The notes under the pieces were generated by a model. The model searched no databases, was not told the origin of the DNA, and was given only the letters and a program-made list of their open reading frames with translations. Shown here piece by piece: positions 7,866-16,567 of a DNA stretch of 64,000 bases (position 1 is the stretch's first letter; each line of letters opens with the position of its first letter). Source of the DNA: Clostridia bacterium (GTDB lineage Bacteria > Bacillota > Clostridia > Oscillospirales > Acutalibacteraceae). The stretch lies in assembly GCA_017399405.1 (NCBI GenBank), contig JAFQCT010000004.1, forward strand, positions 62,001-126,000, read 5' to 3'. The position numbers and the translations under genes are program-made.

Positions 7866-8984
7866 TTGAAAAACAATCCAGTTATTATTGACCTCAAAAA
7901 CATAAGCGTTAGCTTTGACAATCAAAAAATACTCAATAACATTAACCTTTATATCCGTGACGGTGAGTTTATTACCTTGCTCGGTCCTTCGGGTTGCGGT
8001 AAAACAACAACTTTGCGTATTATCGCAGGTTTTTTACAGCAGGATAGTGGTGATGTTATTTTCGAAGGAAAAAATATCAATGGTGTGCCTGCTTACAAGC
8101 GTCAGGTTAACACCATTTTTCAGCGTTATGCCTTATTTCCTCACTTGAATGTTTATGAAAATATTGCTTTTGGTCTCCGTCTTAAAAAGTGGAAAGAAGA
8201 TGCAATAAAAGAAAAAGTAAGTGAAATGCTTACTCTCGTTAATCTTAAAGGATTTGGTCCTCGTCGTATTGACTCACTTTCAGGTGGTCAGCAACAACGA
8301 GTTGCTATTGCACGAGCTTTAGCAGTAAATCCTCGCGTAGTTTTGCTTGACGAGCCTCTTGGTGCTCTTGACCTTAAACTTCGCAAAGATATGCAAATTG
8401 AACTTAAAAACATTCAACAGAAATTAGGCATTACTTTTATATATGTTACTCACGACCAAGAAGAAGCACTTTCAATGTCTGATACCGTTGTTGTTATGAA
8501 TGGCGGTGAAATTCAGCAAATCGGCACTCCTCTTGATATTTACAATGAACCTAAAAATGCCTTTGTAGCTGACTTTATTGGTGAAAGTAATATTCTTGAC
8601 GGTATTATGAAAGAAGACTTTACTGTTGAATTCAACGGTATTAAATTCCAATGTGTTGACAAAGGTTTTAAGCATAATGAGCCTGTTGATGTGGTTATCC
8701 GTCCTGAAGACATTGATGTTGTTGCTCCTGAAAACGGTATGTTACAAGGCACAGTTACATCAGTAACTTTCAAAGGTGTTCATTACGAAATTATTGTTGA
8801 TATTGATAACTTTAAGTGGATGATTCAGACTACCGAAAAAAGTGAAGTTGGCGATGTTATCGGTATTTCTATTGACCCTGACGAAATGCATATTATGAAA
8901 AAATCACAGTATTCAGGTCTTTATGGTGATTATAGTTCATTTAGTGACGAGTTTGACGAATTGTCAGAGGTAGGTGAGGAGTAA
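7866..8984 (+). CDS. potA: Spermidine/putrescine ABC transporter ATP-binding protein
   Basis: 372 residues starting at a TTG codon 8-13 bases after AAAGGGG; no better ATG exists upstream of the conserved core. Walker A GPSGCGKT (40-47), Q-loop Gln86, signature LSGGQQQR (138-145) and Walker B VVLLDEP (158-164) are intact, and the C-terminal third carries a TOBE-like regulatory region. It powers polyamine import through PotB and PotC. The stop overlaps the potB start by one base (TAATG), and all four genes are translationally coupled. Confidence 0.95.
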   Translation: MKNNPVIIDLKNISVSFDNQKILNNINLYIRDGEFITLLGPSGCGKTTTLRIIAGFLQQDSGDVIFEGKNINGVPAYKRQVNTIFQRYALFPHLNVYENIAFGLRLKKWKEDAIKEKVSEMLTLVNLKGFGPRRIDSLSGGQQQRVAIARALAVNPRVVLLDEPLGALDLKLRKDMQIELKNIQQKLGITFIYVTHDQEEALSMSDTVVVMNGGEIQQIGTPLDIYNEPKNAFVADFIGESNILDGIMKEDFTVEFNGIKFQCVDKGFKHNEPVDVVIRPEDIDVVAPENGMLQGTVTSVTFKGVHYEIIVDIDNFKWMIQTTEKSEVGDVIGISIDPDEMHIMKKSQYSGLYGDYSSFSDEFDELSEVGEE

Positions 8985-9811
8985 TGAAAAAATCCTCATT
9001 TCTTCAAAAGATGCTTAATGCACCTTATATGCTCTGGTCGGTGTTATTTATAGTAGCACCGCTCATAATGGTTATTTATTACGCTTTTACAGATGCAAAC
9101 GGTAACTTTACCACCAACAATATTGCACAGATTGGTGATTACACAAACACTTTTATTCTGTCAATCAGTTATGGTGCGGTTGCAACTGTAATTTGCCTTA
9201 TTATTGCTTATCCTTTTGCCTATGCGTTAGCACAGACTAAGGCTTCATTTCAACGCGTTGCTACAATGCTTGTAATGTTGCCTATGTGGATGAGTTTCCT
9301 TATCCGCACTTATTCATGGATTACAATTTTAGGCGAATCAGGTGTAATAAACAGATTTTTAGGACTGTTCGGTATTGAGCCTTTACAGATGCTCAATACA
9401 GGCGGAGCGGTCATTTTAGGTATGGTTTATAACTTCTTACCTTATATGATTTTACCCCTTTACACAGCACTTTCTAAAATGGACACTTCTCTTGTTGAAG
9501 CAGCTCAAGATTTGGGTTGCAACAAGTGGTATTGTCTTCGTAAAGTTATATTCCCATTGTCAGTACCCGGTATTGCAAGTGGTGTAACTATGGTATTCGT
9601 GCCAAGTGTAAGCACATTCTATATCACTCAAAAACTTGGTGGCGGACAAATTACACTTATCGGTGATGTTATTGAAGGTCAGTTCCAGACTGCTTATAAT
9701 TATAACTTGGGTGCGGCACTTTCTCTTGTGCTTATGGTTATGATTTTAATCTGTCTTGGTGTGCTTAACTACTTTACTGACAGTGATGATGACGGAGGTG
9801 TGCTTATATGA
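8984..9811 (+). CDS. potB: Spermidine/putrescine ABC transporter permease
   Basis: 275 residues with about six membrane helices and the EAA-loop signature EAAQDLGCNKWYCLRKVIFP that docks onto PotA. Partner of PotC in the heteromeric pore. Starts on the last base of the potA stop codon and overlaps potC by 4 bases (ATGA), which argues for stoichiometric coupled translation. Confidence 0.94.
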   Translation: MKKSSFLQKMLNAPYMLWSVLFIVAPLIMVIYYAFTDANGNFTTNNIAQIGDYTNTFILSISYGAVATVICLIIAYPFAYALAQTKASFQRVATMLVMLPMWMSFLIRTYSWITILGESGVINRFLGLFGIEPLQMLNTGGAVILGMVYNFLPYMILPLYTALSKMDTSLVEAAQDLGCNKWYCLRKVIFPLSVPGIASGVTMVFVPSVSTFYITQKLGGGQITLIGDVIEGQFQTAYNYNLGAALSLVLMVMILICLGVLNYFTDSDDDGGVLI

Positions 9812-10638
9812 CAAAAACATCTCTCGCATCTAAAATCTGTTTAGCACTTGTATTTATATTCCTTTATGCACCAATGGTTGTAATGATGGTGTTCTCGTTT
9901 AACGGAACAGAAAGCACATATATTTTTGAAGGCTTTTCACTTCAATGGTATGAAAAACTTTTCCACGACAAAGCAACTATGGATGCCCTTAAAAATACAG
10001 TTGTATTGGCAGTAATTTCTGCTGCAATAGCAACTGTGCTTGGTACTTTGGCAAGTGTTGGAATTAACTCAATGCGTAACAAGTTTGTAAAGTCATCTGT
10101 AATGACTGTTACAAATATTCCTATGATGAATCCTGAAATCGTAACAGGTATTTCAATGATGCTCTTGTTCGTTTTTGCGGGTGTAATGCTTGATAAAAAA
10201 GATGTGTTAGGCTTTGGCACAATCCTTATTGCACATGTAACATTCCAGTTGCCTTATGTAATTCTTTCAATCTTGCCAAAACTTAAACAGACAGATAACA
10301 GAATTTTTGAAGCGGCACAGGATTTAGGTTGCCACCCTGTAAAAGCATTTTTTAAGGTTGTATTCCCTGCAATTTTACCGGGTATTATTTCAGGTGCAAT
10401 TATGGCTTTTACATTGTCACTTGATGATTTCATAATCAGTTACTTTACAAACGGACCTGATTTCCAGACCTTGCCTATTCATATTTTCTCAATGACAAAG
10501 AAACGCGTAAAGCCTGATATGTATGCTCTTTCAACTCTTATTTTTGGTGCAATGTTTGTGCTTTTAATTCTTATGAATGTGGCACAGTCACACTCCGATA
10601 AAAAACAGAGAAAAAAGCAGAAGGAGGGTAATGAATGA
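9808..10638 (+). CDS. potC: Spermidine/putrescine ABC transporter permease
   Basis: 276 residues, six predicted membrane helices, with the EAA loop EAAQDLGCHPVKAFFKVVFP. Together with PotB it forms the polyamine channel. It overlaps potB and potD by ATGA at both ends. The C terminus is a short, highly basic tail (KKQRKKQKEGNE). Confidence 0.94.
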   Translation: MTKTSLASKICLALVFIFLYAPMVVMMVFSFNGTESTYIFEGFSLQWYEKLFHDKATMDALKNTVVLAVISAAIATVLGTLASVGINSMRNKFVKSSVMTVTNIPMMNPEIVTGISMMLLFVFAGVMLDKKDVLGFGTILIAHVTFQLPYVILSILPKLKQTDNRIFEAAQDLGCHPVKAFFKVVFPAILPGIISGAIMAFTLSLDDFIISYFTNGPDFQTLPIHIFSMTKKRVKPDMYALSTLIFGAMFVLLILMNVAQSHSDKKQRKKQKEGNE

Positions 10639-11852
10639 AAAAAATACTCTCTTTAATAATCGCTTTTCTTGTCGTTGCTTCTGTATTCGTAACTCCCGTT
10701 TATGCAGAAGACGAAATCTTTTCACAAGAAACAATTGAATATTATAAAAATCTCGGTCTTCAAGGCACAGTACTTAATGTGTATAACTGGGGCGAATATA
10801 TTGACGATGAAGAAGTTGATGTTGTTACAGAGTTTGAACGCCTTACAGGTTGCGATGTAAACTACACAACATTCGAGTCAAACGAAAATATGTATTCAAA
10901 ACTTTCAGGTGGCGGAGTAAGTTACGATATTATTATTCCATCTGACTATATGGTTGAGCGTCTTATTTCTGAAGATATGCTTTTACCGCTTGATTACAAT
11001 AATATTCCAAACTATGACAAGTATTTTGATAAAGATAAGTACGGTGACCTTGTTGAAAATGGCATAAGTGATTACGGTGTAATCTATAATGTTGGTTCAA
11101 CAATCCTTATTTACAATACAAAATATGTAAAGGAAGCACCTACAAGCTGGAAAGTGCTTTGGGATGAACAGTATAAAGGCAAAATCCTTATGTTCAATAA
11201 CCCTCGTGACTCTTTTGCTATTGCACAGTTTGTTTTAGGTCAAAGCATCAATACAACTGAAAAGGAAGATTGGGACGCAGCGGCAGCACTTTTACTTGAA
11301 CAGCGTCAAAAAGTAAAACCTGAATATGTAATGGACGAAGTTTTCATTAAAATGGAAAGTGGCGAATACGCTTTTGCTACTTACTATGCAGGGGACTACG
11401 AGTTGATGGTTGAAAACAATCCCGATTTAGCATTCGCATTCCCCGAAGAAGGTGTAAATACTTTCTATGACGCAATGTGTATTCCAAGTGCGTCACAGAA
11501 TAAAAAGGGTGCAGAAGCATTTATAAACTTTATGTTAGAGCCTGAAATTGCCCTTGCCAATGCCGAGTATATCTACTATGCAACACCTAATAAGGCAGTT
11601 ACAGAAAACCCTGATTACTCACTTTCTGATAGTGATGCTGTTTATCCTCAAGAACTTAAAAACAGTCAGGCTTTCCATAACCTTCCAACTGACACTTTGC
11701 AGTATATGAATACTCAATGGATGAAAGTCAAAGGTGAAAATGACACAGGCGGACTTTACACTGCATTCTTTTCAGTAATCGCAGTTGTGGTGGTAATCAT
11801 AATCGCCCACATACTCAAAAAGAACAGAATGAAAAAATATTATAATGTATAA
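10635..11852 (+). CDS. potD: Spermidine/putrescine-binding protein with C-terminal membrane anchor
   Basis: 405 residues. A Sec signal peptide (cleavage after VYA, residue 24) is followed by a type 2 periplasmic binding fold with the PotD/PotF motifs VYNWGEYID (near 50) and SDYMVERL. Most Gram-positive PotD proteins are lipoproteins, but there is no lipobox cysteine here. Instead the C terminus has a hydrophobic segment (about 377-394) and a basic tail KKNRMKKYYNV, so the binding protein appears to be a type I membrane protein. Last gene of the operon, followed by a strong terminator. Confidence 0.93.
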   Translation: MKKILSLIIAFLVVASVFVTPVYAEDEIFSQETIEYYKNLGLQGTVLNVYNWGEYIDDEEVDVVTEFERLTGCDVNYTTFESNENMYSKLSGGGVSYDIIIPSDYMVERLISEDMLLPLDYNNIPNYDKYFDKDKYGDLVENGISDYGVIYNVGSTILIYNTKYVKEAPTSWKVLWDEQYKGKILMFNNPRDSFAIAQFVLGQSINTTEKEDWDAAAALLLEQRQKVKPEYVMDEVFIKMESGEYAFATYYAGDYELMVENNPDLAFAFPEEGVNTFYDAMCIPSASQNKKGAEAFINFMLEPEIALANAEYIYYATPNKAVTENPDYSLSDSDAVYPQELKNSQAFHNLPTDTLQYMNTQWMKVKGENDTGGLYTAFFSVIAVVVVIIIAHILKKNRMKKYYNV

Positions 11853-11857
11853 ACAAA

Positions 11858-11888
11858 AAGGAACTCTCAAGTTGAGAGTTCCTTAATT
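11858..11888. terminator. Bidirectional terminator between potD and panT
   Basis: Stem of AAGGAACTCTCAA paired with TTGAGAGTTCCTT (11858-11884), with T-rich flanks on both strands between convergent genes. Confidence 0.88.
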
Positions 11889-11890
11889 TT

Positions 11891-12502
11891 TTACTTGTAT
11901 TTTTGTGTAGCTTTTTTAATTGCACTTGCAACGGGTGGGGCAACAACTGTTGTTGTTACAATTTCCATAACTCCGTTAAGTCCTACAAACGCAACTAAAA
12001 AAGGTAAAAGTTCTGCACCGTTACGAATGCCCATTATGTAGTCACTGTTGCCGAAGAAAATCATCAACAAACTCATAAAGAAAACTGTGTTAAGTACAGG
12101 TGCAAAAAAACTTGCAATTACTAATGCTAATTTTCGCTTTTTTCTTGCAATAAACTTGTAAATCACACCGCAAAGATAACCCATAAGTACTCGTGGCACA
12201 ATACACATTATAAATGTATATACAGGGTTAATGCCAAACAGCGTTGTGCCGAAAAGGTCGAGTCCGAAACATTGTATAAAACTTGTAATGCCGAATACAA
12301 GTCCTAAAAATGCACCCGATTTCTCGCCTAAAGTGATTGCACCAACTGCAACGGGAACCATAATAAAGGTCATTTTTACAGGCCCTAATGGTAAATACCC
12401 GATTGGTGTAAAAGCCATAAGCACAATAAGTGCTGTAAGTATGGCGTTTTGAGCAAGTGCTAAAGTTTTTCTTCGTCTTGCTCGTTTTGTGGTTTTTGCC
12501 AT
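11891..12502 (-). CDS. panT: ECF transporter S component, probable pantothenate transporter
   Basis: 203 residues with a very basic N terminus (KTTKRARRRK) and about six hydrophobic segments; the stretch FTPIGYLPLGPVKMTFIMVP is typical of the PanT-like ECF S family. It lies 61 bases downstream of coaX on the same strand, so uptake of pantothenate and its phosphorylation are encoded together. Substrate assignment rests on family resemblance plus this context. GGAGGA precedes the start. Confidence 0.78.
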   Translation of the reverse strand: MAKTTKRARRRKTLALAQNAILTALIVLMAFTPIGYLPLGPVKMTFIMVPVAVGAITLGEKSGAFLGLVFGITSFIQCFGLDLFGTTLFGINPVYTFIMCIVPRVLMGYLCGVIYKFIARKKRKLALVIASFFAPVLNTVFFMSLLMIFFGNSDYIMGIRNGAELLPFLVAFVGLNGVMEIVTTTVVAPPVASAIKKATQKYK

Positions 12503-12563
12503 TTATATTCCTCCTTGCTACTGTTCCTGAAAATTAGGATACAATGCAAAATTTGACGAATAA

Positions 12564-13328
12564 TTATTTATTTTTCTCGTAAACTGCTTTAAGTCCTTTT
12601 AGAATAAGGTCTTGGTCAAGTACCATTTCTCGTTTACATACAGGGGCAATAAAGTTAGCAAGGCCTCCTGTTGCAACAATAGTTTTTGGTGACCCAAGTT
12701 CATTTGCAAATCTGTCAATAAGTCCGTCAATCATAGATGCAGTGCCAAGAACAATTCCACTTTGCATACTTTCAATAGTGTTAGTTCCGCAAGCCTTTTT
12801 GGGTGGCTCTAATGGGATTGCAGGTAAAAGTGAACTTGTGTCAGTAAGTGCTTTTAACGATATTGCAACACCGGGTGCAATCATACAACCTCTGAAATTG
12901 CGGTTTTCATCAACTGCACAGATTTTTGTTGCAGTGCCCAAATCTACAATAAAAGCAGGTAATGGGTATTCATTTACCGTACCAACTGCCCCCGCCGCTA
13001 AATCCGCACCAAGTTGAGCAGGGTTGTCAATAAGTATGTTAAGTCCTGTTTTCACACCTGGTCCTAAAACAATAACTTTTTTATTTGTAAGACGCTTGAT
13101 TGCGTTTTTAATGTGAATGGTAATTTCAGGTACAACTGATGAGATTACAGAACCCTCAATATCACTTGCCTTAATGTTGTAAACTGAAAAAATATTTACA
13201 AAATCAACGGCATATTGGTCGTCAGTTTTTTGACGGTCAGTAGAAATACGAGCACTCATTGTAAGAGTATCTCCATCAAAAATACCAAGATTTATATTTG
13301 TGTTACCAATGTCAACTGTAAGAAGCAT
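12564..13328 (-). CDS. coaX: Type III pantothenate kinase
   Basis: 254 residues, standard CoaX length. Phosphate-binding motif VDIGNTNINLG with Asp6, the GADLAAGAVG region, and FIVDLGTATK near residue 130 are all present. It catalyses ATP-dependent phosphorylation of pantothenate, the first committed step to coenzyme A, and is insensitive to CoA feedback (family knowledge). First gene of a two-gene unit with the panT-like transporter. Confidence 0.96.
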   Translation of the reverse strand: MLLTVDIGNTNINLGIFDGDTLTMSARISTDRQKTDDQYAVDFVNIFSVYNIKASDIEGSVISSVVPEITIHIKNAIKRLTNKKVIVLGPGVKTGLNILIDNPAQLGADLAAGAVGTVNEYPLPAFIVDLGTATKICAVDENRNFRGCMIAPGVAISLKALTDTSSLLPAIPLEPPKKACGTNTIESMQSGIVLGTASMIDGLIDRFANELGSPKTIVATGGLANFIAPVCKREMVLDQDLILKGLKAVYEKNK

Positions 13329-13427
13329 ACTTTCACCTCACAAAAACAATATAATAAGTATATACCATTTTTTGTTGTTTAGCAAGTGAATTTATGTTAC
13401 AATACCAAATAGAAACGAGGTGAGTGC

Positions 13428-14306
13428 ATGCTTTGTAACTTGTGTCCGCGAAACTGTAATGCGGAAAGAACTGAATATATTGGCAGTGGATTTTGCAAAA
13501 TGCCCGAAAATCCCGTACTTGCCCGTGCAGATATTCATAATTGGGAAGAACCCTGTATAAGTGGCGAAAAGGGGACAGGTGCAATCTTCTTTTCGGGTTG
13601 CAGTCTTAAATGTTGTTTTTGCCAGAATTACCCCATAAGCCATGAAAACAAGGGCGAAGCAATTACAACTGCCCGCCTTATTGAGATTATAAAAGCACTT
13701 GAAAATAGGGGAGTACATACTATTGATTTTGTAAACCCTACTCACTTTTCCCATATTATAATTGATGCGTTAAGTGAATATAAACCCAAAGTTCCTGTGG
13801 TTTACAACTCGTCAGGGTATGATAGCGTTGAGACTCTCAAAAATTTACAAGGGCTTGTTGATGTATATTTGCCTGACTTAAAATATTTCAGTAGTGAAAA
13901 GTCTCAAAGTTATGCAAAATGTCCCGATTATTTTGAAAAAGCGAGTAAGGCAATTCTTGAAATGTATCGTCAACAACCTAAAACACAGTTCAAAGACGGA
14001 ATAATCCAAAAAGGGCTTATAATCCGTCACCTTGTTTTACCGAAGAATGTAGATGAAAGCAAAAACATACTTTTATGGATTAAAGAAAACTTGCCTAATG
14101 ATACATATATAAGTATTATGAGTCAGTACACTCCTTATGGTGATATTGCAGAGTTCAAAGAATTAAATCGCAGACTTACTACTGCTGAATATAATAAAGT
14201 TGTGGATTTCTTTATAGATTTAGGTTTTGAAAATGGCTTTATGCAAGAAAAAACATCTGCAAAAACTGATTTTATACCCGATTTTGATATGACGGGCGTA
14301 AAATAA
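13428..14306 (+). CDS. PflX-like radical SAM protein (COG1313 type)
   Basis: 292 residues. The radical SAM cluster motif CX3CX2C is Cys58-Cys62-Cys65 in GCSLKCCFCQNYPIS. An additional N-terminal cysteine group (CNLCPRNC, Cys3/6/10, and Cys23) resembles the zinc or Fe-S site of this family. Related to pyruvate formate-lyase activating enzymes, but the substrate is not established. No partner gene is adjacent. A GAGGTG ribosome binding site precedes the ATG. Confidence 0.82.
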   Translation: MLCNLCPRNCNAERTEYIGSGFCKMPENPVLARADIHNWEEPCISGEKGTGAIFFSGCSLKCCFCQNYPISHENKGEAITTARLIEIIKALENRGVHTIDFVNPTHFSHIIIDALSEYKPKVPVVYNSSGYDSVETLKNLQGLVDVYLPDLKYFSSEKSQSYAKCPDYFEKASKAILEMYRQQPKTQFKDGIIQKGLIIRHLVLPKNVDESKNILLWIKENLPNDTYISIMSQYTPYGDIAEFKELNRRLTTAEYNKVVDFFIDLGFENGFMQEKTSAKTDFIPDFDMTGVK

Positions 14307-14308
14307 TG

Positions 14309-14336
14309 TTGAAATCTATAAAAATTGTGATATAAT
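14309..14336 (+). promoter_or_regulatory. Promoter of mscL-proC
   Basis: TTGAAA (14309-14314), 16-base spacer and TATAAT (14331-14336), 37 bases before the mscL start codon. Confidence 0.6.
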
Positions 14337-14373
14337 TTTTACATAAATTTTATAAGAAAGAAGGATTTTTCAA

Positions 14374-14832
14374 ATGAAAGGATTTCTCAAAGAATTCAAA
14401 GATTTCGCTATGCGTGGTAATGTAATCGACCTTGCAGTCGGTGTTATCATCGGTGGTGCTTTCCAGAAAATCGTAACATCAATAGTTAATGACCTTGTAA
14501 TGCCTCTTATCGGTCTTATTACAAAGGGTAGTGACTTTGCTACAAAATTCGTAGCACTTGACGGTGGCGAATACGCTACAATTGAAGAAGCAACAGAAGC
14601 CGGTGCAGCAATTCTTACATACGGTAACTTTATTGCAGTAACAATTGATTTCCTTATTATGGCATTCGTTATTTTCCTTCTCGTTAAGGGACTTAACAAA
14701 CTTACTTCAATGGGTAAAAAGCCAGAAGTTGTTGAAGAAGCAGCACCTACAACAAAAGTTTGCCCATTCTGTAAGAGCGAAATCGCTATTGACGCTACAA
14801 AGTGTGCTCACTGCACATCAGATGTTGAATAA
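14374..14832 (+). CDS. mscL: Large-conductance mechanosensitive channel with C-terminal zinc ribbon
   Basis: 152 residues. The MscL core is clear: N-terminal [20 protein letters not shown], pore helix TM1 (about 15-45), TM2 (about 84-106). Instead of the usual C-terminal helical bundle alone, the protein ends in a double-CXXC zinc ribbon (Cys130, Cys133, Cys144, Cys147). It acts as an emergency osmotic release valve in the membrane; the ribbon would sit on the cytoplasmic side and might stabilise or tune gating (inference). Followed at 2 bases by proC. Confidence 0.95.
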   Translation: MKGFLKEFKDFAMRGNVIDLAVGVIIGGAFQKIVTSIVNDLVMPLIGLITKGSDFATKFVALDGGEYATIEEATEAGAAILTYGNFIAVTIDFLIMAFVIFLLVKGLNKLTSMGKKPEVVEEAAPTTKVCPFCKSEIAIDATKCAHCTSDVE

Positions 14833-14834
14833 TT

Positions 14835-15635
14835 ATGTATAAACTCGGATTTATCGGTTGTGGAAATATGGCTACTGCCATACTTAATGGTGTGGTCAAG
14901 TCACAATATGTAAACGGTGCAGAAATCTGCGTTTTCGACACTTTTGCAGAAAAATCCAACGCGCTTAAAGATAGTTTAGGTGTTGAGGTTTTAGCGTCTG
15001 CTACTGAAGTTGCAGAAAAAGCACAGGTTGTAGTTCTTGCAGTTAAACCGCAAGTATTCCCTGAGGTTTTACCTGAAATCAAAGATGCACTTTCTGAAAA
15101 TAATAACGCACTTGTGTCAATTGGTGCGGGCAAGACAATTTCTTACCTTTGCTCATTCCTTGAAAGCAATACTCCCGTTATTCGCGTTATGCCGAATATT
15201 AACGCAAAAGTGGGTGCGTCAATGAGTGCTGTCTGCAAAAATGAGAAAGTAAGTTATGCATTACTTGATTTTGTAAAGGGATTGTGTCAAAGTTTTGGTG
15301 ATGTAATTGAACTTCCCGAAAATCAGTTTTCAATTTTCTCGGTAATTGCTGCTTGTTCACCTGCATATACATTTATGTTTATTGATTCAATGGCTCGTGG
15401 TGCAGAAAAGAACGGAATGAAGCGTGAAGACGCTCTTAAAATCTCCGCACAAGCAGTTCTTGGCAGTGCCAAAATGATACTTGAAAGTGACGACTCCCCA
15501 TGGGCACTTATCAATAGTGTATGCTCACCGGGTGGCACTACCATTGAGGGCGTTGCAACTTTACAGAATGAAGAATTCGACAAAGCAGTTATGGACGCAG
15601 TACAAGCATCATACGAAAAAGATAAAAGAATGTAA
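14835..15635 (+). CDS. proC: Pyrroline-5-carboxylate reductase
   Basis: 266 residues with the N-terminal Rossmann motif GFIGCGNMATAIL, the family segment VLAVKPQ, and the C-terminal signature SPGGTTIEGV. Catalyses the last step of proline synthesis. Only 2 bases separate it from mscL, so the two are cotranscribed; proline as an osmolyte gives a plausible link to osmotic stress. Confidence 0.95.
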   Translation: MYKLGFIGCGNMATAILNGVVKSQYVNGAEICVFDTFAEKSNALKDSLGVEVLASATEVAEKAQVVVLAVKPQVFPEVLPEIKDALSENNNALVSIGAGKTISYLCSFLESNTPVIRVMPNINAKVGASMSAVCKNEKVSYALLDFVKGLCQSFGDVIELPENQFSIFSVIAACSPAYTFMFIDSMARGAEKNGMKREDALKISAQAVLGSAKMILESDDSPWALINSVCSPGGTTIEGVATLQNEEFDKAVMDAVQASYEKDKRM

Positions 15636-15644
15636 TAAAAATTT

Positions 15645-15676
15645 AGCACAGATTACGGTCTGTGCTTTATTTTTTT
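15645..15676 (+). terminator. Terminator of mscL-proC
   Basis: Eight-bp stem AGCACAGA/TCTGTGCT (15645-15652 and 15659-15666), 6-base loop, followed by TTATTTTTTT. Confidence 0.88.
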
Positions 15677-15725
15677 GTTTGTATGTGTTAAAATAGAAAT
15701 TAGCAAAAATCGAAAGGATTTTATT

Positions 15726-16421
15726 ATGATTATTAACGGCTTTCAAAAATTAACATTACTTGATTATCCCGGAAAAGTTGCTTGTACAATTTTTACTGCA
15801 GGGTGCAATTTGCGTTGTCCTTTTTGCCATAACGCTTCACTTGTAACTCATATTGATAGCGAAACCACATTCAGCACAGAAGAAGTGCTTGACTACCTTA
15901 AAAAGCGTCAGGGGATTTTAGAGGGCGTTTGCATTACAGGTGGTGAGCCACTTTTACAACCTGATATTAAGGAATTTATTTCTGAAATCAAAAATCTCGG
16001 TTATTCAGTTAAACTTGATACAAACGGTACATTTCCTGAAAAATTAAAAGAATTAGTTAATGAAGGTCTTGTCGACTATGTTGCTATGGATATAAAAAAC
16101 AGCAAAGCAAAATACGAAGAAACTGCAGGAATAAATAATCTTGATTTGTCAAAAATAGAAGAAAGCGTAGATTTTTTAATTAACGGTAATATAGATTTTG
16201 AGTTCAGAACAACAATTGTAAATGAATTTCACACAGTTGATGATATACAAGATATTGTGGTGTGGGTCAAAGGTGCACACAAGTACTTTTTACAGAATTT
16301 TGTGGATTCAGGTGACCTTATAGGTAGCGGTTTAACCCCCGTAACCCTTGATACACTTAAAGTTATGCGTGAAAAAGCAACAGAAATTATACCAAATGTC
16401 GAAATTCGCGGAATTTCTTAA
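15726..16421 (+). CDS. nrdG: Anaerobic ribonucleotide reductase activating protein
   Basis: 231 residues from the ATG at 15726, chosen for its GAAAGGA ribosome binding site and the family start MIINGFQKLTLLDYPG; an earlier in-frame ATG at 15675 lies in the terminator. Radical SAM motif Cys27-Cys31-Cys34 in GCNLRCPFC and the GGEP motif (TGGEPLLQP) are intact. It generates the glycyl radical on NrdD, which follows under its own promoter. The COG1180-like branch fits Firmicutes NrdG proteins that pair with NrdD. Confidence 0.9.
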   Translation: MIINGFQKLTLLDYPGKVACTIFTAGCNLRCPFCHNASLVTHIDSETTFSTEEVLDYLKKRQGILEGVCITGGEPLLQPDIKEFISEIKNLGYSVKLDTNGTFPEKLKELVNEGLVDYVAMDIKNSKAKYEETAGINNLDLSKIEESVDFLINGNIDFEFRTTIVNEFHTVDDIQDIVVWVKGAHKYFLQNFVDSGDLIGSGLTPVTLDTLKVMREKATEIIPNVEIRGIS

Positions 16422-16434
16422 ATTTCTATAAAAA

Positions 16435-16488
16435 ACACAATATATTGTGTAAAAACCTATTGACAAAACACTATATATGTACTATAAT
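16435..16488 (+). promoter_or_regulatory. nrdD promoter with two NrdR boxes
   Basis: TTGACA (16460-16465), a 17-base spacer and TATAAT (16483-16488) match the sigma-A consensus at every base. Box 1, ACACAATATATTGTGT (16435-16450), is a perfect 16-bp palindrome. Box 2, ACACTATATATGTACT (16468-16483), sits in the spacer. Box starts are 33 bases apart, about three helical turns, the usual phasing for cooperative NrdR binding. Repression would block polymerase directly. Confidence 0.92.
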
Positions 16489-16489
16489 A

Positions 16490-16519
16490 AATCTCGCTAC
16501 CCCGAAAATTAGCGGGATT
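16490..16519 (+). repeat. Inverted repeat across the predicted nrdD start point
   Basis: AATCTCGCTA (16490-16499) pairs with TAGCGGGATT (16510-16519) with one G-U, followed by TACTTTTTA. The predicted start at about 16495 lies inside the left arm, so the RNA would begin with a shortened stem-loop, perhaps a 5' stabiliser rather than a terminator. Confidence 0.5.
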
Positions 16520-16567
16520 TACTTTTTATACACAGAAAAATTTAATTAAAACAAGGGAGGATACAAA

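Noticed and set aside
16490-16525. Terminator or attenuator in the nrdD leader
   Set aside because: The predicted start point lies inside the left arm, so the complete stem would not be transcribed from the consensus promoter; listed as an inverted repeat only.
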